The notes under the pieces were generated by a model. That model saw only the letters and a program-made list of their open reading frames with translations, had not been told where the DNA came from and ran no database searches. Source: Halomonas sp. (GTDB taxonomy: Bacteria > Pseudomonadota > Gammaproteobacteria > Pseudomonadales > Halomonadaceae). From it: DNA of 64,000 nt. A program made the position numbers and the translations under genes. Below are positions 10,790 through 19,723 of this stretch, piece after piece; position 1 is the first letter of the stretch; the number at the start of each line of letters is the position of its first letter. The DNA lies in contig NZ_JAFIFK010000050.1 in NCBI RefSeq assembly GCF_020832045.1, positions 62,001 to 126,000 on the forward strand, given 5' to 3'.

Positions 10790-11553
10790 TGGAGGGCGAG
10801 CAACGGCGACTGCTGGTACGCTTCGATGACGAGGACCTGGGGCACGGTGCTCAGGTGGTCCTGCCGCGGCTTGCCCTCGCACTGCACGAGGGCGACCGGG
10901 TCGCCCTGCTCGGCCAGAGCGGCGCCGGCAAGTCCACCCTGCTAGGCGAACTGCGCCGTCGGCTGGGTGGCCAAGTGGCCTGGTGCCCCCAGCATCACGG
11001 CCTGGTCCCTCAGCTCGCCGTGTATCACAACGTCTTCATGGGCCGTTTGCCCGAGCACTCGACCCTGGCCAACCTGTGGAATCTGGTGCGCCCGCTGCGA
11101 GGGCCATGGCGGGAGGTAGCCGCGCTGTGCGACGCATTGGGGCTGGCCGGCCTGATGCGCCGGCCAGTGGGCGAGCTCTCCGGTGGCCAACGCCAGCGAG
11201 TGGCTATCGCTCGCGCCCTATATCAGGCGCGTCCACTCTTTCTCGGTGACGAACCGGTGGCCAGCGTCGACCCCCACCAGGCGCTGCGGCTACTGTCACT
11301 GATCGACGCCCGCCACACCACCTCGGTGGTCGCCCTGCATCAACGCGAACTGGCGCTGACCCACTTCGATCGGGTATGGGGGCTGCGCGACGGCCGCCTG
11401 GTGATCGATGCTCGCGCCAACTCGCTCACACTTGCCGAACTGGATGAGCTCTATCCCGATGCCAAGGCGCCGGAACACGACCCGCTGCCTGACGCTGCCG
11501 CTGCGGCCATGCCAAGCGTCGATGCGCTGCCCTGTGCGCGAGGGAAACCGTGA
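10789..11553 (+). CDS. ABC transporter ATP-binding protein, PhnC-like
   Basis: A 254-residue ATPase of the importer coded with its neighbours. Walker A is GQSGAGKST, the signature is LSGGQRQRVAIARAL and Walker B is FLGDEPVASVD, all intact. The spacing and the VASVD end of Walker B resemble PhnC phosphonate ATPases. About 35 extra residues follow the core and have no recognisable domain. It overlaps the binding protein by one base and the permease by four (GTGA), so the three proteins should be made in fixed ratio. Confidence 0.88.
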   Translation: MEGEQRRLLVRFDDEDLGHGAQVVLPRLALALHEGDRVALLGQSGAGKSTLLGELRRRLGGQVAWCPQHHGLVPQLAVYHNVFMGRLPEHSTLANLWNLVRPLRGPWREVAALCDALGLAGLMRRPVGELSGGQRQRVAIARALYQARPLFLGDEPVASVDPHQALRLLSLIDARHTTSVVALHQRELALTHFDRVWGLRDGRLVIDARANSLTLAELDELYPDAKAPEHDPLPDAAAAAMPSVDALPCARGKP

Positions 11554-13073
11554 ATGGCGGCCTGACAAAGGAACCTGCACCATCGGCCAGCGCCTGGTGG
11601 CGTGGGGGTTCACCCGGCTTGCGTCTGGCCCGCCATAGCCTCGGGTTGTTAGCACTGGCCATACTGCTGGTACCTTTCGCCGACCTCGCCATCCATACTC
11701 GCGACCCTTGGGGGGAACTGGCGCGCATGGCTTCCGGCATGGCCTGGCCAGCCTGGGGTGCCTTGGAGTCGCCTTTCGCGGCGCTGGGCCTCACCGTGGC
11801 AGTGGCCCTGTGGGGCACCCTGGCCGGGGTGGTGCTGGGCTTCCCCCTGGCGCTGCTGTTTGCACGCTCGCGACTGGTTCGCGCCGGCTGCGCCTTCGTG
11901 CGCGCCATCCATGAGCTGTTCTGGGCGCTTTTGTTCCTGCAGGTGTTCGGTCTCTCGGCACTCACCGCGCTAGCCGCGCTGGCGATTCCCTACGCCGGGA
12001 TCTTCGCCAAGGTATATGCCGAGATCCTCGAGCAGACCCCAAGCGCACCGCGCGATGCCCTGCCTTCAGGCAGCGGACGCTTGGCACGCTTCGTCTATGC
12101 CGAGCTGCCGCTGGCCTGGTCTCAGCTCGCCGCCTATACCCGCTACCGCTTCGAATGCGGCCTGCGTGCCAGCGTGCTACTCGGCTTCGTCGGCCTGCCG
12201 ACCTTGGGCTTCCATCTCGAAACCGCCTTTCGCGAAGGGCGCTACCCTGAAGCCGGTGCGCTGCTGTGGCTGTTCTATCTGCTGATCGCAAGCCTGCCGT
12301 GGTGGGGCCACAAGCGGCTGATTCCGCTGCTGCTGGTGGGCGGCGCCTGGCTGCTGGGGCCGTGGCCCAGAGTGGACGGTGCGCTGCTGTGGCGGTTCGT
12401 CTCCGAGGATATCTGGCCGGCGGCACTGCTGACCGGCGACTGGGCGGGACTGCTCGAATGGCTGGCGCGGATACCGGAGCTGGGGCCAGCCATCGGCAAT
12501 ACCCTGCTACTGGGGCTGCTCGGTACCGTCGGCGCACTTGCCGTGGCACTGGTGCTGTGGCCGCTGGCCAGCCGGCACTTCGGCAACCGCGCTTCCCGCC
12601 TGGCCGGGCACGGCGTGCTGATCTTCCTGCGCTCGACGCCGGAGCTGATGCTGGCGTTCATCTTCCTGCTGCTGCTCGGCCCTTCGCTGCTGCCCGCCTG
12701 GCTGGCACTCGCGCTGCACAATGGCGCCTTGATCGCCTTTCTGGTGGCACGCCACGCCGACGCCATCACCCCCGGCATGCCCGGGCTACCCGCCAGTAGC
12801 CGCCTGGCCTATGAACTGCTGCCGCGGGTCTACCCGGGTCTGCTGGCGCTGCTCTACTACCGCGCCGAGGTGATCCTGCGGGAAACGGCGATACTGGGCA
12901 TGCTGGGCGTCGCCACCCTGGGCTTCTATATCGAAGAGGGCTTCGACTACCTGATGTTCGACGTGGCCTTCTTCCTGCTGCTTATCACCGCCGTGCTCAA
13001 CATCGCCGTGGACGCCCTCTCGCGGCGCCTGAGGCCGCGAGAGGCACCATTGGATGACCCCTGTATCCGTTAG
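11550..13073 (+). CDS. Double-length ABC transporter permease (two fused PhnE-like halves)
   Basis: A 507-residue inner-membrane protein with two similar transmembrane permease halves: first half about residues 60-250 ([20 protein letters not shown]), second half about 305-490 ([20 protein letters not shown]). Typical PhnE subunits are about half this length and act as dimers, so this looks like an internal fusion of two copies. Each half carries a short helix-loop resembling the ATPase-coupling EAA loop. Translation appears to begin at a GTG inside the ATPase stop (GTGA). The 3' end overlaps convergent ridA by four bases. Confidence 0.85.
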   Translation: MNGGLTKEPAPSASAWWRGGSPGLRLARHSLGLLALAILLVPFADLAIHTRDPWGELARMASGMAWPAWGALESPFAALGLTVAVALWGTLAGVVLGFPLALLFARSRLVRAGCAFVRAIHELFWALLFLQVFGLSALTALAALAIPYAGIFAKVYAEILEQTPSAPRDALPSGSGRLARFVYAELPLAWSQLAAYTRYRFECGLRASVLLGFVGLPTLGFHLETAFREGRYPEAGALLWLFYLLIASLPWWGHKRLIPLLLVGGAWLLGPWPRVDGALLWRFVSEDIWPAALLTGDWAGLLEWLARIPELGPAIGNTLLLGLLGTVGALAVALVLWPLASRHFGNRASRLAGHGVLIFLRSTPELMLAFIFLLLLGPSLLPAWLALALHNGALIAFLVARHADAITPGMPGLPASSRLAYELLPRVYPGLLALLYYRAEVILRETAILGMLGVATLGFYIEEGFDYLMFDVAFFLLLITAVLNIAVDALSRRLRPREAPLDDPCIR

Positions 13074-13444
13074 TAACTGTAGTCGCCGCCGGTCACTGCC
13101 GCCGTAACGGTGATCTCCACCTTGAGCTCGTCGGCGGGCATGGGTGCACAGACGCAGGTGCGCGCCGGGGCGTGGCCGGTGGGTACCCAGGCATCCCACA
13201 CCGCATTCATGGCTGCGAAGTCGCTGCCGTCCTTGAGATAGATCGTGGCCGTCAGCAGGTTTTCACGGTCGGAGCCGATCTCGGCGAGCAGCGCATCGAC
13301 CCGGGCCAGCATGCTTTCGGTCTGCTCGGCGATGTCGCCGTGGCGCGCCTCCGGGCCGGCCACCTGGCCGCACAAATAGGCAATACCGTTATGGATCACG
13401 GCGCGGCTCATGCGTGCCTTGGTGTCGTGACGAACGATGGTCAT
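13070..13444 (-). CDS. ridA: RidA family protein (reactive enamine/imine deaminase)
   Basis: A 124-residue YjgF/YER057c/UK114 protein. Canonical RidA hydrolyses 2-aminoacrylate and similar enamines released by PLP enzymes. The conserved Arg is present in [18 protein letters not shown], where it binds the substrate carboxylate, and the N-terminal YLCGQVAG motif is recognisable. The family is broad, so the exact substrate is unknown. Its stop codon overlaps the stop of the convergent ABC permease by a few bases, leaving no room for a terminator between them. The symbol is a family assignment. Confidence 0.85.
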   Translation of the reverse strand: MTIVRHDTKARMSRAVIHNGIAYLCGQVAGPEARHGDIAEQTESMLARVDALLAEIGSDRENLLTATIYLKDGSDFAAMNAVWDAWVPTGHAPARTCVCAPMPADELKVEITVTAAVTGGDYSY

Positions 13445-13582
13445 GTAACTCTCCTGCCAATGGAATTCGACAGATTCTAACGCATCATCGCGCCCCGTCG
13501 ATGCAGCGTCTCAGGATCAAGCTGCTATGATGCCGGGCTTCGTTTCATCTATTACTGCTTGTCATCGCCAAGGGAGGGCGTC

Positions 13583-14776
13583 ATGGGCTATCGCACCTTG
13601 CTGCGAGATCACCGAGGGTTGCTCGGCATCTGCTTCCTGGCGATGTTCACCTCGAGCATGGGCCAGAGCTTCTTCATCGGACTGTTTCAGGCACCGATCA
13701 GCGAACGGCTCGACTTGACGCCTGGCCAGTTCGGTAGCGCCTATGCCCTGGTCACGCTGGCGGCCGGCTTTGCCGTGCTGCGCCTGGGGCCAAGCCTCGA
13801 TTGGGTATCGCCGCGGCGCTTCGCTCTGCTGGTATTGACGACGCTCGCCACCGGCGTGTTGCTGCTGACGCTCTCACCCTGGTGGGGGCTGGGGGTGCTC
13901 GGCCTGGGGTTGGTACGCTTCTGCGGTCAGGGCATGATGACGCACCTGGGCAACACGTTGGCCGGGCGTGAGTTCGTGGCCCTGCGCGGACGCGCCCTGG
14001 GGCTGACAGGCATGGGGCTGATGCTCGGCGAAACGCTGCTGCCGCCCCTCGTCGCCCTGCTGCTGGTGCTGCTCGGATGGCGTGAGTTGTGGTGGCTGTT
14101 CGTACTGGTGTTGGCTGCCTGCTGGCTACCGGCGCTCGTGCGTGGCCCCTGGCCCGCGGCGCCCGGGGAGCGCCCCTCCCGCGGCCAACGCCTCGAAGGC
14201 CCACGCCCCTTTCGCGACGCGCGCTTCTGGCGTCTGCTGCCGCTGCTGATGACGCTACCTGTGACACTGACGGGGCTGTTCATCTACCAAGCGGTAATGA
14301 CACGGGACCTTGGCAGCACGCTCACCGTCTATGCCCTGGCGCTGACCGGCATGGGCCTGGCCAAGCTGCCCGGCGCACTGCTTGGCGGGCGCTGGGTCGA
14401 CCGCCTGGGGCCCGTAGCACTGGCGCGTTGGTATCTGCTGCCCTTTGCGCTTGCCTTGCTGCTTGCCATCGCCTTCGGCGGCCATTTCGGCGTATGGGCG
14501 CTGATGGTGGGTGGCGGGCTAGCCATGGGCACACAGGAACCCATCGCCACGAGCCTGCTGGTACGTATCTGGGGTGCCGAGTACCTCGGCACGGTCCGCG
14601 CCACGCTGAGCGCCAGCATGGTGTTTGCCACCGGGCTCGCCCCGGCGGCCTTGGGCATCGCCCTGGACCTGGGAGCGAGCTTTTCGCTCATCCTCGCCGG
14701 CATGCTGGCCTTCCTCGTGTTCGGCTGGTGGCTGGCCCAAAGCGTGCTGCGTAGCCCCGAAGCGCGGGGAGAATGA
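13583..14776 (+). CDS. Major facilitator superfamily transporter
   Basis: The start is moved from the track's TTG 13559 to ATG 13583, which has GGAGG five bases upstream, giving 397 residues. The protein is almost wholly hydrophobic with about 12 membrane segments, and the loop VDRLGPVALARWYLL between helices resembles MFS loop motifs. The N-terminal line LLGICFLAMFTSSMGQSFF places it with MFS carriers of unknown substrate. A stem-loop follows the stop. The neighbours (ridA, universal stress protein) give no hint of the cargo. Confidence 0.85.
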   Translation: MGYRTLLRDHRGLLGICFLAMFTSSMGQSFFIGLFQAPISERLDLTPGQFGSAYALVTLAAGFAVLRLGPSLDWVSPRRFALLVLTTLATGVLLLTLSPWWGLGVLGLGLVRFCGQGMMTHLGNTLAGREFVALRGRALGLTGMGLMLGETLLPPLVALLLVLLGWRELWWLFVLVLAACWLPALVRGPWPAAPGERPSRGQRLEGPRPFRDARFWRLLPLLMTLPVTLTGLFIYQAVMTRDLGSTLTVYALALTGMGLAKLPGALLGGRWVDRLGPVALARWYLLPFALALLLAIAFGGHFGVWALMVGGGLAMGTQEPIATSLLVRIWGAEYLGTVRATLSASMVFATGLAPAALGIALDLGASFSLILAGMLAFLVFGWWLAQSVLRSPEARGE

Positions 14777-14777
14777 A

Positions 14778-14808
14778 CGACGCCACCGGCCTGAAGCCGA
14801 CGGCGTCG
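14778..14808. terminator. Stem-loop between convergent MFS and usp genes
   Basis: CGACGCC pairs with GGCGTCG and an inner CGGC-CTGAA-GCCG extends the stem. It lies directly after the MFS stop and 16 bp after the usp stop. No clear U tract follows on either strand, so termination is only probable. Confidence 0.4.
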
Positions 14809-14823
14809 AAACATGGTGGAAAC

Positions 14824-15678
14824 CTAACGCAGCAGCAGCACCGGCACTCTGACCCGCCTAAGCATGGCGGTGGTGGTGCTGCCCACCAGAAGGTGACGAA
14901 TACGCGAGTGGCCGTAGGCGCCCATCACCAGCAGGTCGATGGCGTGCTCTTCCTTGTAGGCGCGAAGGGTCTCCTCCACCTCGCCGGCGCGGATCGCCCC
15001 TTCCGCCTCGTGGCCGGCCTCGCGCAGCGTAGCCAGCGCCCAGTCGAGCTGCGAGCGGTTGTCGCCAGTCTCGGCGCCGACGATCACCACATGCACGGGA
15101 ATGCCGCTGAACAGCGGGCTCTTGGCCAGCATCTCGACGCCCTTGCGGGTGGTCTTGCTGCCGTCGAAGGCAAGCATCACCCGCTGGGGTGGGGTGAAGG
15201 TTTGCGGCACCATCAGGATCGGCCGGTGCAGGGCACGCACCACCCGCTCCAGGTTGGAGCCCAAGTGCTCGCTGGCCTGATGGTAGGTCTCGCCGCGCTT
15301 GCCCAGCACCAGCAGGCGCATTTCGTTCTGCAGCTCCTCCAGGGTCTCCACCAGGGTGCCGTTGCGCTGTCGGGTGACGGGCTGTGCCACGCCATCCTCG
15401 ATGGCACGCTCCTTGGCCGCCTGAAGCATCGACCGCCCTTGCTCCTGAGCCACTTTGGCGCGCTGCTCGTCGAGCTGCGAAAGTTCCTCGAGCAGGTGTT
15501 CGCGTGAACCCAGACCGATGTTGCCGGCGAGGTCCACCTCAGCGGTTTGGGGGTGATTGTCCGCCACGTGAAGGAAGGTCAGCGGCGCACCGAGTGCAAG
15601 GCTGGCCCATGCGGCGTAGTCGCACACCCCAGTGGAGAACTGCGAGCCGTCGATGGCGGCCATTACCTGTTCGGTCAT
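14824..15678 (-). CDS. Tandem-domain universal stress protein
   Basis: A 284-residue cytoplasmic protein with two UspA domains, about residues 1-140 and 150-284 (first domain starts MAAIDGSQFSTGVCDYAAWA, second MLAFDGSKTTRKGVEMLAKS). The second domain ends with the ATP-binding pattern GAYGHSRIRHLLVGSTT. Tandem Usp proteins resemble E. coli UspE in layout and are linked to stress survival, but no specific role can be read here. AGGA lies about nine bases before the ATG. It is a single-gene unit. Confidence 0.9.
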   Translation of the reverse strand: MTEQVMAAIDGSQFSTGVCDYAAWASLALGAPLTFLHVADNHPQTAEVDLAGNIGLGSREHLLEELSQLDEQRAKVAQEQGRSMLQAAKERAIEDGVAQPVTRQRNGTLVETLEELQNEMRLLVLGKRGETYHQASEHLGSNLERVVRALHRPILMVPQTFTPPQRVMLAFDGSKTTRKGVEMLAKSPLFSGIPVHVVIVGAETGDNRSQLDWALATLREAGHEAEGAIRAGEVEETLRAYKEEHAIDLLVMGAYGHSRIRHLLVGSTTTAMLRRVRVPVLLLR

Positions 15679-15802
15679 CGTGTCGTTTCCTGGCTGGCGT
15701 ATGTCGTCATTCTCCCCTTCGTTTCTACCTCAGAGAAAGCGCCTTGGCCATGTGACAGATCATTGTCTTCAATCATCGAACCCGAGAAAACCATAGACGC
15801 TT

Positions 15803-16492
15803 TTATCGGTGCTGAATAGCTTGATGCCTGACTGACGAGGCCCTACTGTTAGCACGCTGCCAACGTCTAGCCAGCAACACGAATTCGATGACCGCAATCA
15901 GTATCAGCCCATAGCCGAGCAACTCCACCACCTCTTCCGCAGCGTTTTTGAAGGTTCGCACATAGTTTTCCTCCAGAACGGCCATCCAGAAGCTCTGACG
16001 GCCATAGAGACGGGAGAAAACATGGGTCACCAATACCCCAGCGGCGAACAAGCCAAAGGAAAAGCTGTTGCCGTACCAGGCAAACTCTTCAATAAATCGT
16101 CGGCGTTCCATTATCACCCAGTAGAGACACGGCACGATGACCAAGGCCACCAGCACCTTCCAGGTATGCCGGGCCACCCAGGTGTCCAGCCAATAGTCCT
16201 GCTCGCGAATGAAGGAGCTGAAGACGAAGGCGAACATCAGCAGCGTTATGGTTGGCCACACGCGCAGCACTTGGCGTACATAGAGAAGCAGCATGGCGCT
16301 CATCAACAGCAGCACGCTCTGTGCCAGCTCGGTGAACCCGAGCTCCGAGAATCGGCCTTCCGGGTGATATAGCGCTTCATAATAGGTGCCCTGAGCAAGG
16401 GCTGCGATGAAGAGCATATATATAAGGGTCCTCAGGCAGCTCATGCCGAAGCTTATGGACCCATTTTCGCCTGAGCAGGGAGAGGTGGACAT
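15803..16492 (-). CDS. Integral membrane protein of unknown function
   Basis: I do not recognise the family. From ATG 16492 (AGG seven bases upstream) it has 229 residues with five or six likely membrane segments, including LIYMLFIAALAQGTYYEALY near residue 25, LAQSVLLLMSAMLLLYV, a segment after RVWPTITLLMFAFVF, then VLVALVIVPCLYWVIM and VVELLGYGLILIAVIEFVLL at the C-terminus. Conserved-looking polar features are FIREQDYWLD and ERRRFIEEFAW between helices. It stands alone between usp and the ABM gene, and codon use resembles its neighbours. The ORF track's GTG start at 16510 is less likely. Confidence 0.75.
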   Translation of the reverse strand: MSTSPCSGENGSISFGMSCLRTLIYMLFIAALAQGTYYEALYHPEGRFSELGFTELAQSVLLLMSAMLLLYVRQVLRVWPTITLLMFAFVFSSFIREQDYWLDTWVARHTWKVLVALVIVPCLYWVIMERRRFIEEFAWYGNSFSFGLFAAGVLVTHVFSRLYGRQSFWMAVLEENYVRTFKNAAEEVVELLGYGLILIAVIEFVLLARRWQRANSRASSVRHQAIQHR

Positions 16493-16530
16493 AGTCAGAC
16501 CTGTTCGCACTTCACCAAATGATATCGGGG

Positions 16531-16878
16531 TCAGAACTGAGGTGCATCGAAGTCGTGGGGTTCGTCAGTATAGACGCATACATTGGCGTGCTGTACGTCT
16601 CCGTCGGGTGACTGGACGTGAGTGACGAAGAACTTCTGGATCTCACGACGGTTACAGTGCGCCTCAAACGCTTCGCGGCTGGCCCAGACCTCGTGAAAGA
16701 CGATCGGATAGCTGGCACCTTGTGCATTCGGATGGTCGATGTGGCGGGTCACCGTGTACTGCAGGCAACCATCTTCCCGGTGCGTATTAGGCTCCAATGC
16801 CTGCAGTGCTTTGAACAGGGCTTCTTCCCTGCCTGGCTTGGGCTTGAAGCTGGCGATACAGAAGATCTTGCTGGACAT
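16531..16878 (-). CDS. Small ABM-domain (putative quinol monooxygenase) protein
   Basis: A 115-residue protein from ATG 16878, preceded by AAGGAAGG. The track start at 16947 would read back into sulP. It fits the antibiotic biosynthesis monooxygenase fold, a ferredoxin-like dimer: IASFKPKPGREEALFKALQA, NTHREDGCLQYTVTRH and VFHEVWASREAFEAHCN. Members include YgiN-type quinol monooxygenases and many stress-related proteins of unknown substrate. It follows the SulP gene by 16 bp on the same strand and is probably co-transcribed. Confidence 0.82.
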   Translation of the reverse strand: MSSKIFCIASFKPKPGREEALFKALQALEPNTHREDGCLQYTVTRHIDHPNAQGASYPIVFHEVWASREAFEAHCNRREIQKFFVTHVQSPDGDVQHANVCVYTDEPHDFDAPQF

Positions 16879-16894
16879 ACGTTTTTTTCCTTCC

Positions 16895-18412
16895 TTAGTG
16901 TCCGCCCATGAGCTTCTCGACGGCGGCAGGGTCGTCATGAATGGCATAGCGATCGACGATGGTGGCAGTGGCTTGATTGAGGCCGATCAGCTCCACCTCG
17001 GTGCCTTCCCGGCGGAACTTGATGACGACTCGATCCAGTGTCTGCACCGCACTAATGTCCCAGAAGTGGGCGCGGGAGAGATCGATAGTGACCTTCTGCA
17101 CGGTTTCCTTGAAATCGAAGGCGTTACCGAAGCGCTCGGAAGAAGCAAAGAACACCTGGCCCACGACATTGTAGATTCTACGGCTGCCATCGTCGGCTTC
17201 TTCGGAGCCGATATAGAGAATGTTGCCCACCTTGTTGGCGAAGAACATCGCCGCCAACAGCACGCCGACGAAGACCCCGATGGCCAGATTATGCGTACCC
17301 ACGGTGACGGCCACGGTGGCCAGCATCACGATGTTGGTGCTCATCGGGTGTTTCTTGAGATCGCGGATCGAGGCCCAGCTGAAGGTGCCGATGGAAACCA
17401 TGATCATCACCGCCACCAGCGCGGCCATGGGAATCAGCGACACCCAGTCGGCGAGGAAAACCACCAAGATCAAAAGCAGCACGCCGGCTACCAGCGTGGA
17501 GAGCCGCCCGCGACCTCCCGACTTCACGTTGATCACCGACTGGCCGATCATCGCGCAGCCGGCCATGCCGCCCAGCAGGCCGGAGCCGATGTTTGCGATC
17601 CCTTGGCCCTTGCATTCGCGGTGCTTGTCGCTGGGAGTATCGGTCAGGTCATCGACGATGGTGGCGGTCATCATAGACTCCAGCAGGCCCACCACGGTAA
17701 GCATGATGGAGGTCGGCAGGATGATCCACAGCGTCTCGAGGTTCAGCGGCACGTCGGGCCAGAGGAAGATCGGCAGCGTATCGGGCAGCTCGCCCATGTC
17801 GCCCACGGTGCGAATGTCCATGCCGGAGAGTAGGTAGACGGCGGTGAGCACCACGATGCAGACCAGCGGCGAGGGAATCGTCTTGCCGATCTTGGGCACA
17901 TAGGGGAAGAGATAGATGATCCCGAGCCCAGCGATGGTCATGACATAGACGTGCCAGGTCACGCCGGTGAGCTCGGGCAGCTGCGCCATGAAGATCAGAA
18001 TCGCCAGCGCGTTGACGAAACCGGTGACCACCGAGCGCGAGACGAAGCGCATCAGCTCGGCCAGCTTCAGGTATCCGGCGGCTATCTGCAGCACCCCGGT
18101 GAGCAGGGTCGCGGCGAGCAGGTACTCGAGACCGTGGTCGCGCACCAGGGTAACCATCAATAGTGCCATGGCCCCGGTGGCGGCGGAAATCATACCCGGG
18201 CGCCCGCCGGTGAAGGCAATGATCACGGCGATACAGAAGGAGGCGTATAGCCCTACCTTGGGGTCGACGCCGGCAATGATGGAGAAGGCGATTGCCTCGG
18301 GAATCAGGGCCAGCGCGACCACGATGCCGGCGAGGGTGTCGCCCTTGATATTGGAGAACCACTCTTGCTGGATGGATCGGAACATTCTTTGGTCCAGTGG
18401 GTGAAGTGTCAT
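16895..18412 (-). CDS. SulP family inorganic anion transporter with C-terminal STAS domain
   Basis: A 505-residue membrane protein. The SulP core has 12-14 membrane segments, with the family signature area [20 protein letters not shown] near residue 35 and [20 protein letters not shown] near residue 285. A STAS domain follows from about residue 400 ([20 protein letters not shown]). Members carry sulfate, bicarbonate or other anions. No carbonic anhydrase or sulfur gene is adjacent to decide between them. An internal ATG at 18385 is an alternative start, and neither start has a strong ribosome site. The ABM gene follows. Confidence 0.9.
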   Translation of the reverse strand: MTLHPLDQRMFRSIQQEWFSNIKGDTLAGIVVALALIPEAIAFSIIAGVDPKVGLYASFCIAVIIAFTGGRPGMISAATGAMALLMVTLVRDHGLEYLLAATLLTGVLQIAAGYLKLAELMRFVSRSVVTGFVNALAILIFMAQLPELTGVTWHVYVMTIAGLGIIYLFPYVPKIGKTIPSPLVCIVVLTAVYLLSGMDIRTVGDMGELPDTLPIFLWPDVPLNLETLWIILPTSIMLTVVGLLESMMTATIVDDLTDTPSDKHRECKGQGIANIGSGLLGGMAGCAMIGQSVINVKSGGRGRLSTLVAGVLLLILVVFLADWVSLIPMAALVAVMIMVSIGTFSWASIRDLKKHPMSTNIVMLATVAVTVGTHNLAIGVFVGVLLAAMFFANKVGNILYIGSEEADDGSRRIYNVVGQVFFASSERFGNAFDFKETVQKVTIDLSRAHFWDISAVQTLDRVVIKFRREGTEVELIGLNQATATIVDRYAIHDDPAAVEKLMGGH

Positions 18413-18821
18413 GCCGACAGGGGCCAGGCCTGTGGCGCATCAGGGGCAAGTCAAACGCTTACGGAGACCGGCGTCTAAGAGACGCAGTCTTAAGTGCGTT
18501 GCGAAATCGGCGTGAAAGAAACAGGTCGAGAAGCCCGGAACATCATAACGATGTCGAGCAGTGGTGTGCCGAGGACGGCATCACCCGAGGAGAGGGAACG
18601 CTAGGGCGGAGTGGCCAGCCCGGTCAGAGGAATCAGCACGTTGCGTTGGTCCAAGTTCAGATCAGTCGGCTCGCCGTGACACGATTGCGTCCCGACGTTC
18701 CGAAAAGAGGGGCGCATTCTAGCAGAGTCGATGCGGCGCTGCACCCCGGCCAGGATCAGCAGCACGTTGCCGCCTTTGGTCAGCAATAGACACTGCTGAC
18801 GATGAGCAAGTGAGTGAAACA
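18413..18821. other. Noncoding stretch upstream of sulP
   Basis: About 410 bp without a convincing gene. The 73-codon minus-strand frame 18601..18822 has no recognisable domain or good ribosome site. Two small stem-loops are visible: GCGTCT-AAG-AGACGC near 18472, within the likely sulP leader, and GTCAGCA-8 nt-TGCTGAC at 18779-18800. No tRNA fold was found. Confidence 0.6.
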
Positions 18822-18849
18822 AGGCGACCTCGGCTCAGACAGGTCGCCT
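18822..18849 (-). terminator. Rho-independent terminator of the nfeD-slipin operon
   Basis: AGGCGACCT and AGGTCGCCT form a perfect 9-bp stem around a 10-nt loop. On the minus strand it is followed by TGTTTCA, a weak U-rich tail, 34 bp beyond the slipin stop. Confidence 0.7.
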
Positions 18850-18882
18850 CAGCATGCTACGCCCAAGCTGCATGACAATGCT

Positions 18883-19701
18883 TCAACCCTCTCCCAGGTC
18901 ATTGGGCCGGCCCGTCGCCGCCTCTCTCGCATCATCTCTCGCCTTGGCTGCCGGGGACGCCTTGAGGTGCCGGAACGCTTCCATGATATCCATCGGCAGC
19001 GGGAAAAAGATGGTCGAGGCGTTCTTGTTGCTCATGTCGCTCATGGTCTGTAGGTAGCGCAGCTGCAGCGCGGCGGAGTTCTCAGCCATGACGTTGGCGG
19101 CCTCGACCAGCTTCTTCGACGCTTGCAGCTCGCCTTCGGCATGGATCACCTTGGCACGACGCTCACGCTCGGCCTCGGCCTGGCGGGCAATGGCACGGAT
19201 CATGCTCTCGTTGAGATCGACGTGCTTGATCTCGACATTGGCCACCTTGATGCCCCAATCCTCGGTCTGGGCGTCGATGATCTCCTGGATATCATTATTG
19301 AGTTTGTCGCGCTCGGAGAGCATCTCGTCCAGATCATGCTTGCCCAGTACCGAACGCAGAGTGGTCTGAGCCAGCTGGCTGGTGGCCACGGTGAAATTCT
19401 CGACCTTGATGATCGCCTTCTCGGGATCGACCACGCGGAAGTAGAGTACCGCGTTGACTTTCACCGTGACGTTGTCCTGGGAGATGACGTCCTGCTCCGG
19501 CACGTCCATGGTGATCACGCGAAGATCCACCACGCTCATCTGCTGAATACCGGGTATGACAATGATGAGCCCCGGCCCCTTGACCGCCTGAAAACGACCG
19601 AGAAAGAAGATAACGCCACGTTTATACTCCGGCAAGATGCGAATCGACGCGGCGATTAGCATCAGTAGCAGGACTACCGGAATCAGGTATTCGATCATCA
19701 T
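18883..19701 (-). CDS. Slipin / SPFH (stomatin-prohibitin) membrane protein
   Basis: A 272-residue protein from ATG 19701 (AAGGAG eight bases upstream; the track's GTG lies too close to it). Residues 1-22 form a single membrane anchor, followed by the SPFH domain ([20 protein letters not shown] and [20 protein letters not shown]) and a helical coiled-coil region with [20 protein letters not shown]. It belongs to the slipin group (bacterial stomatin homologues, p-stomatin), which forms membrane microdomains and is normally coded with an NfeD-type protease, as here: nfeD lies 22 bp upstream on the same strand. Confidence 0.93.
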   Translation of the reverse strand: MMIEYLIPVVLLLMLIAASIRILPEYKRGVIFFLGRFQAVKGPGLIIVIPGIQQMSVVDLRVITMDVPEQDVISQDNVTVKVNAVLYFRVVDPEKAIIKVENFTVATSQLAQTTLRSVLGKHDLDEMLSERDKLNNDIQEIIDAQTEDWGIKVANVEIKHVDLNESMIRAIARQAEAERERRAKVIHAEGELQASKKLVEAANVMAENSAALQLRYLQTMSDMSNKNASTIFFPLPMDIMEAFRHLKASPAAKARDDAREAATGRPNDLGEG

Positions 19702-19723
19702 GAGCACTTCTCCTTGGTATCGA

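Noticed and set aside
16739-17833. 364-codon plus-strand ORF opposite sulP
   Set aside because: His/Asp/Gly-rich antisense frame; sulP on the minus strand has a normal SulP-STAS structure.
18601-18822. 73-codon minus-strand ORF in the sulP-slipin gap
   Set aside because: No domain, no good ribosome site, and its start abuts the slipin terminator hairpin.
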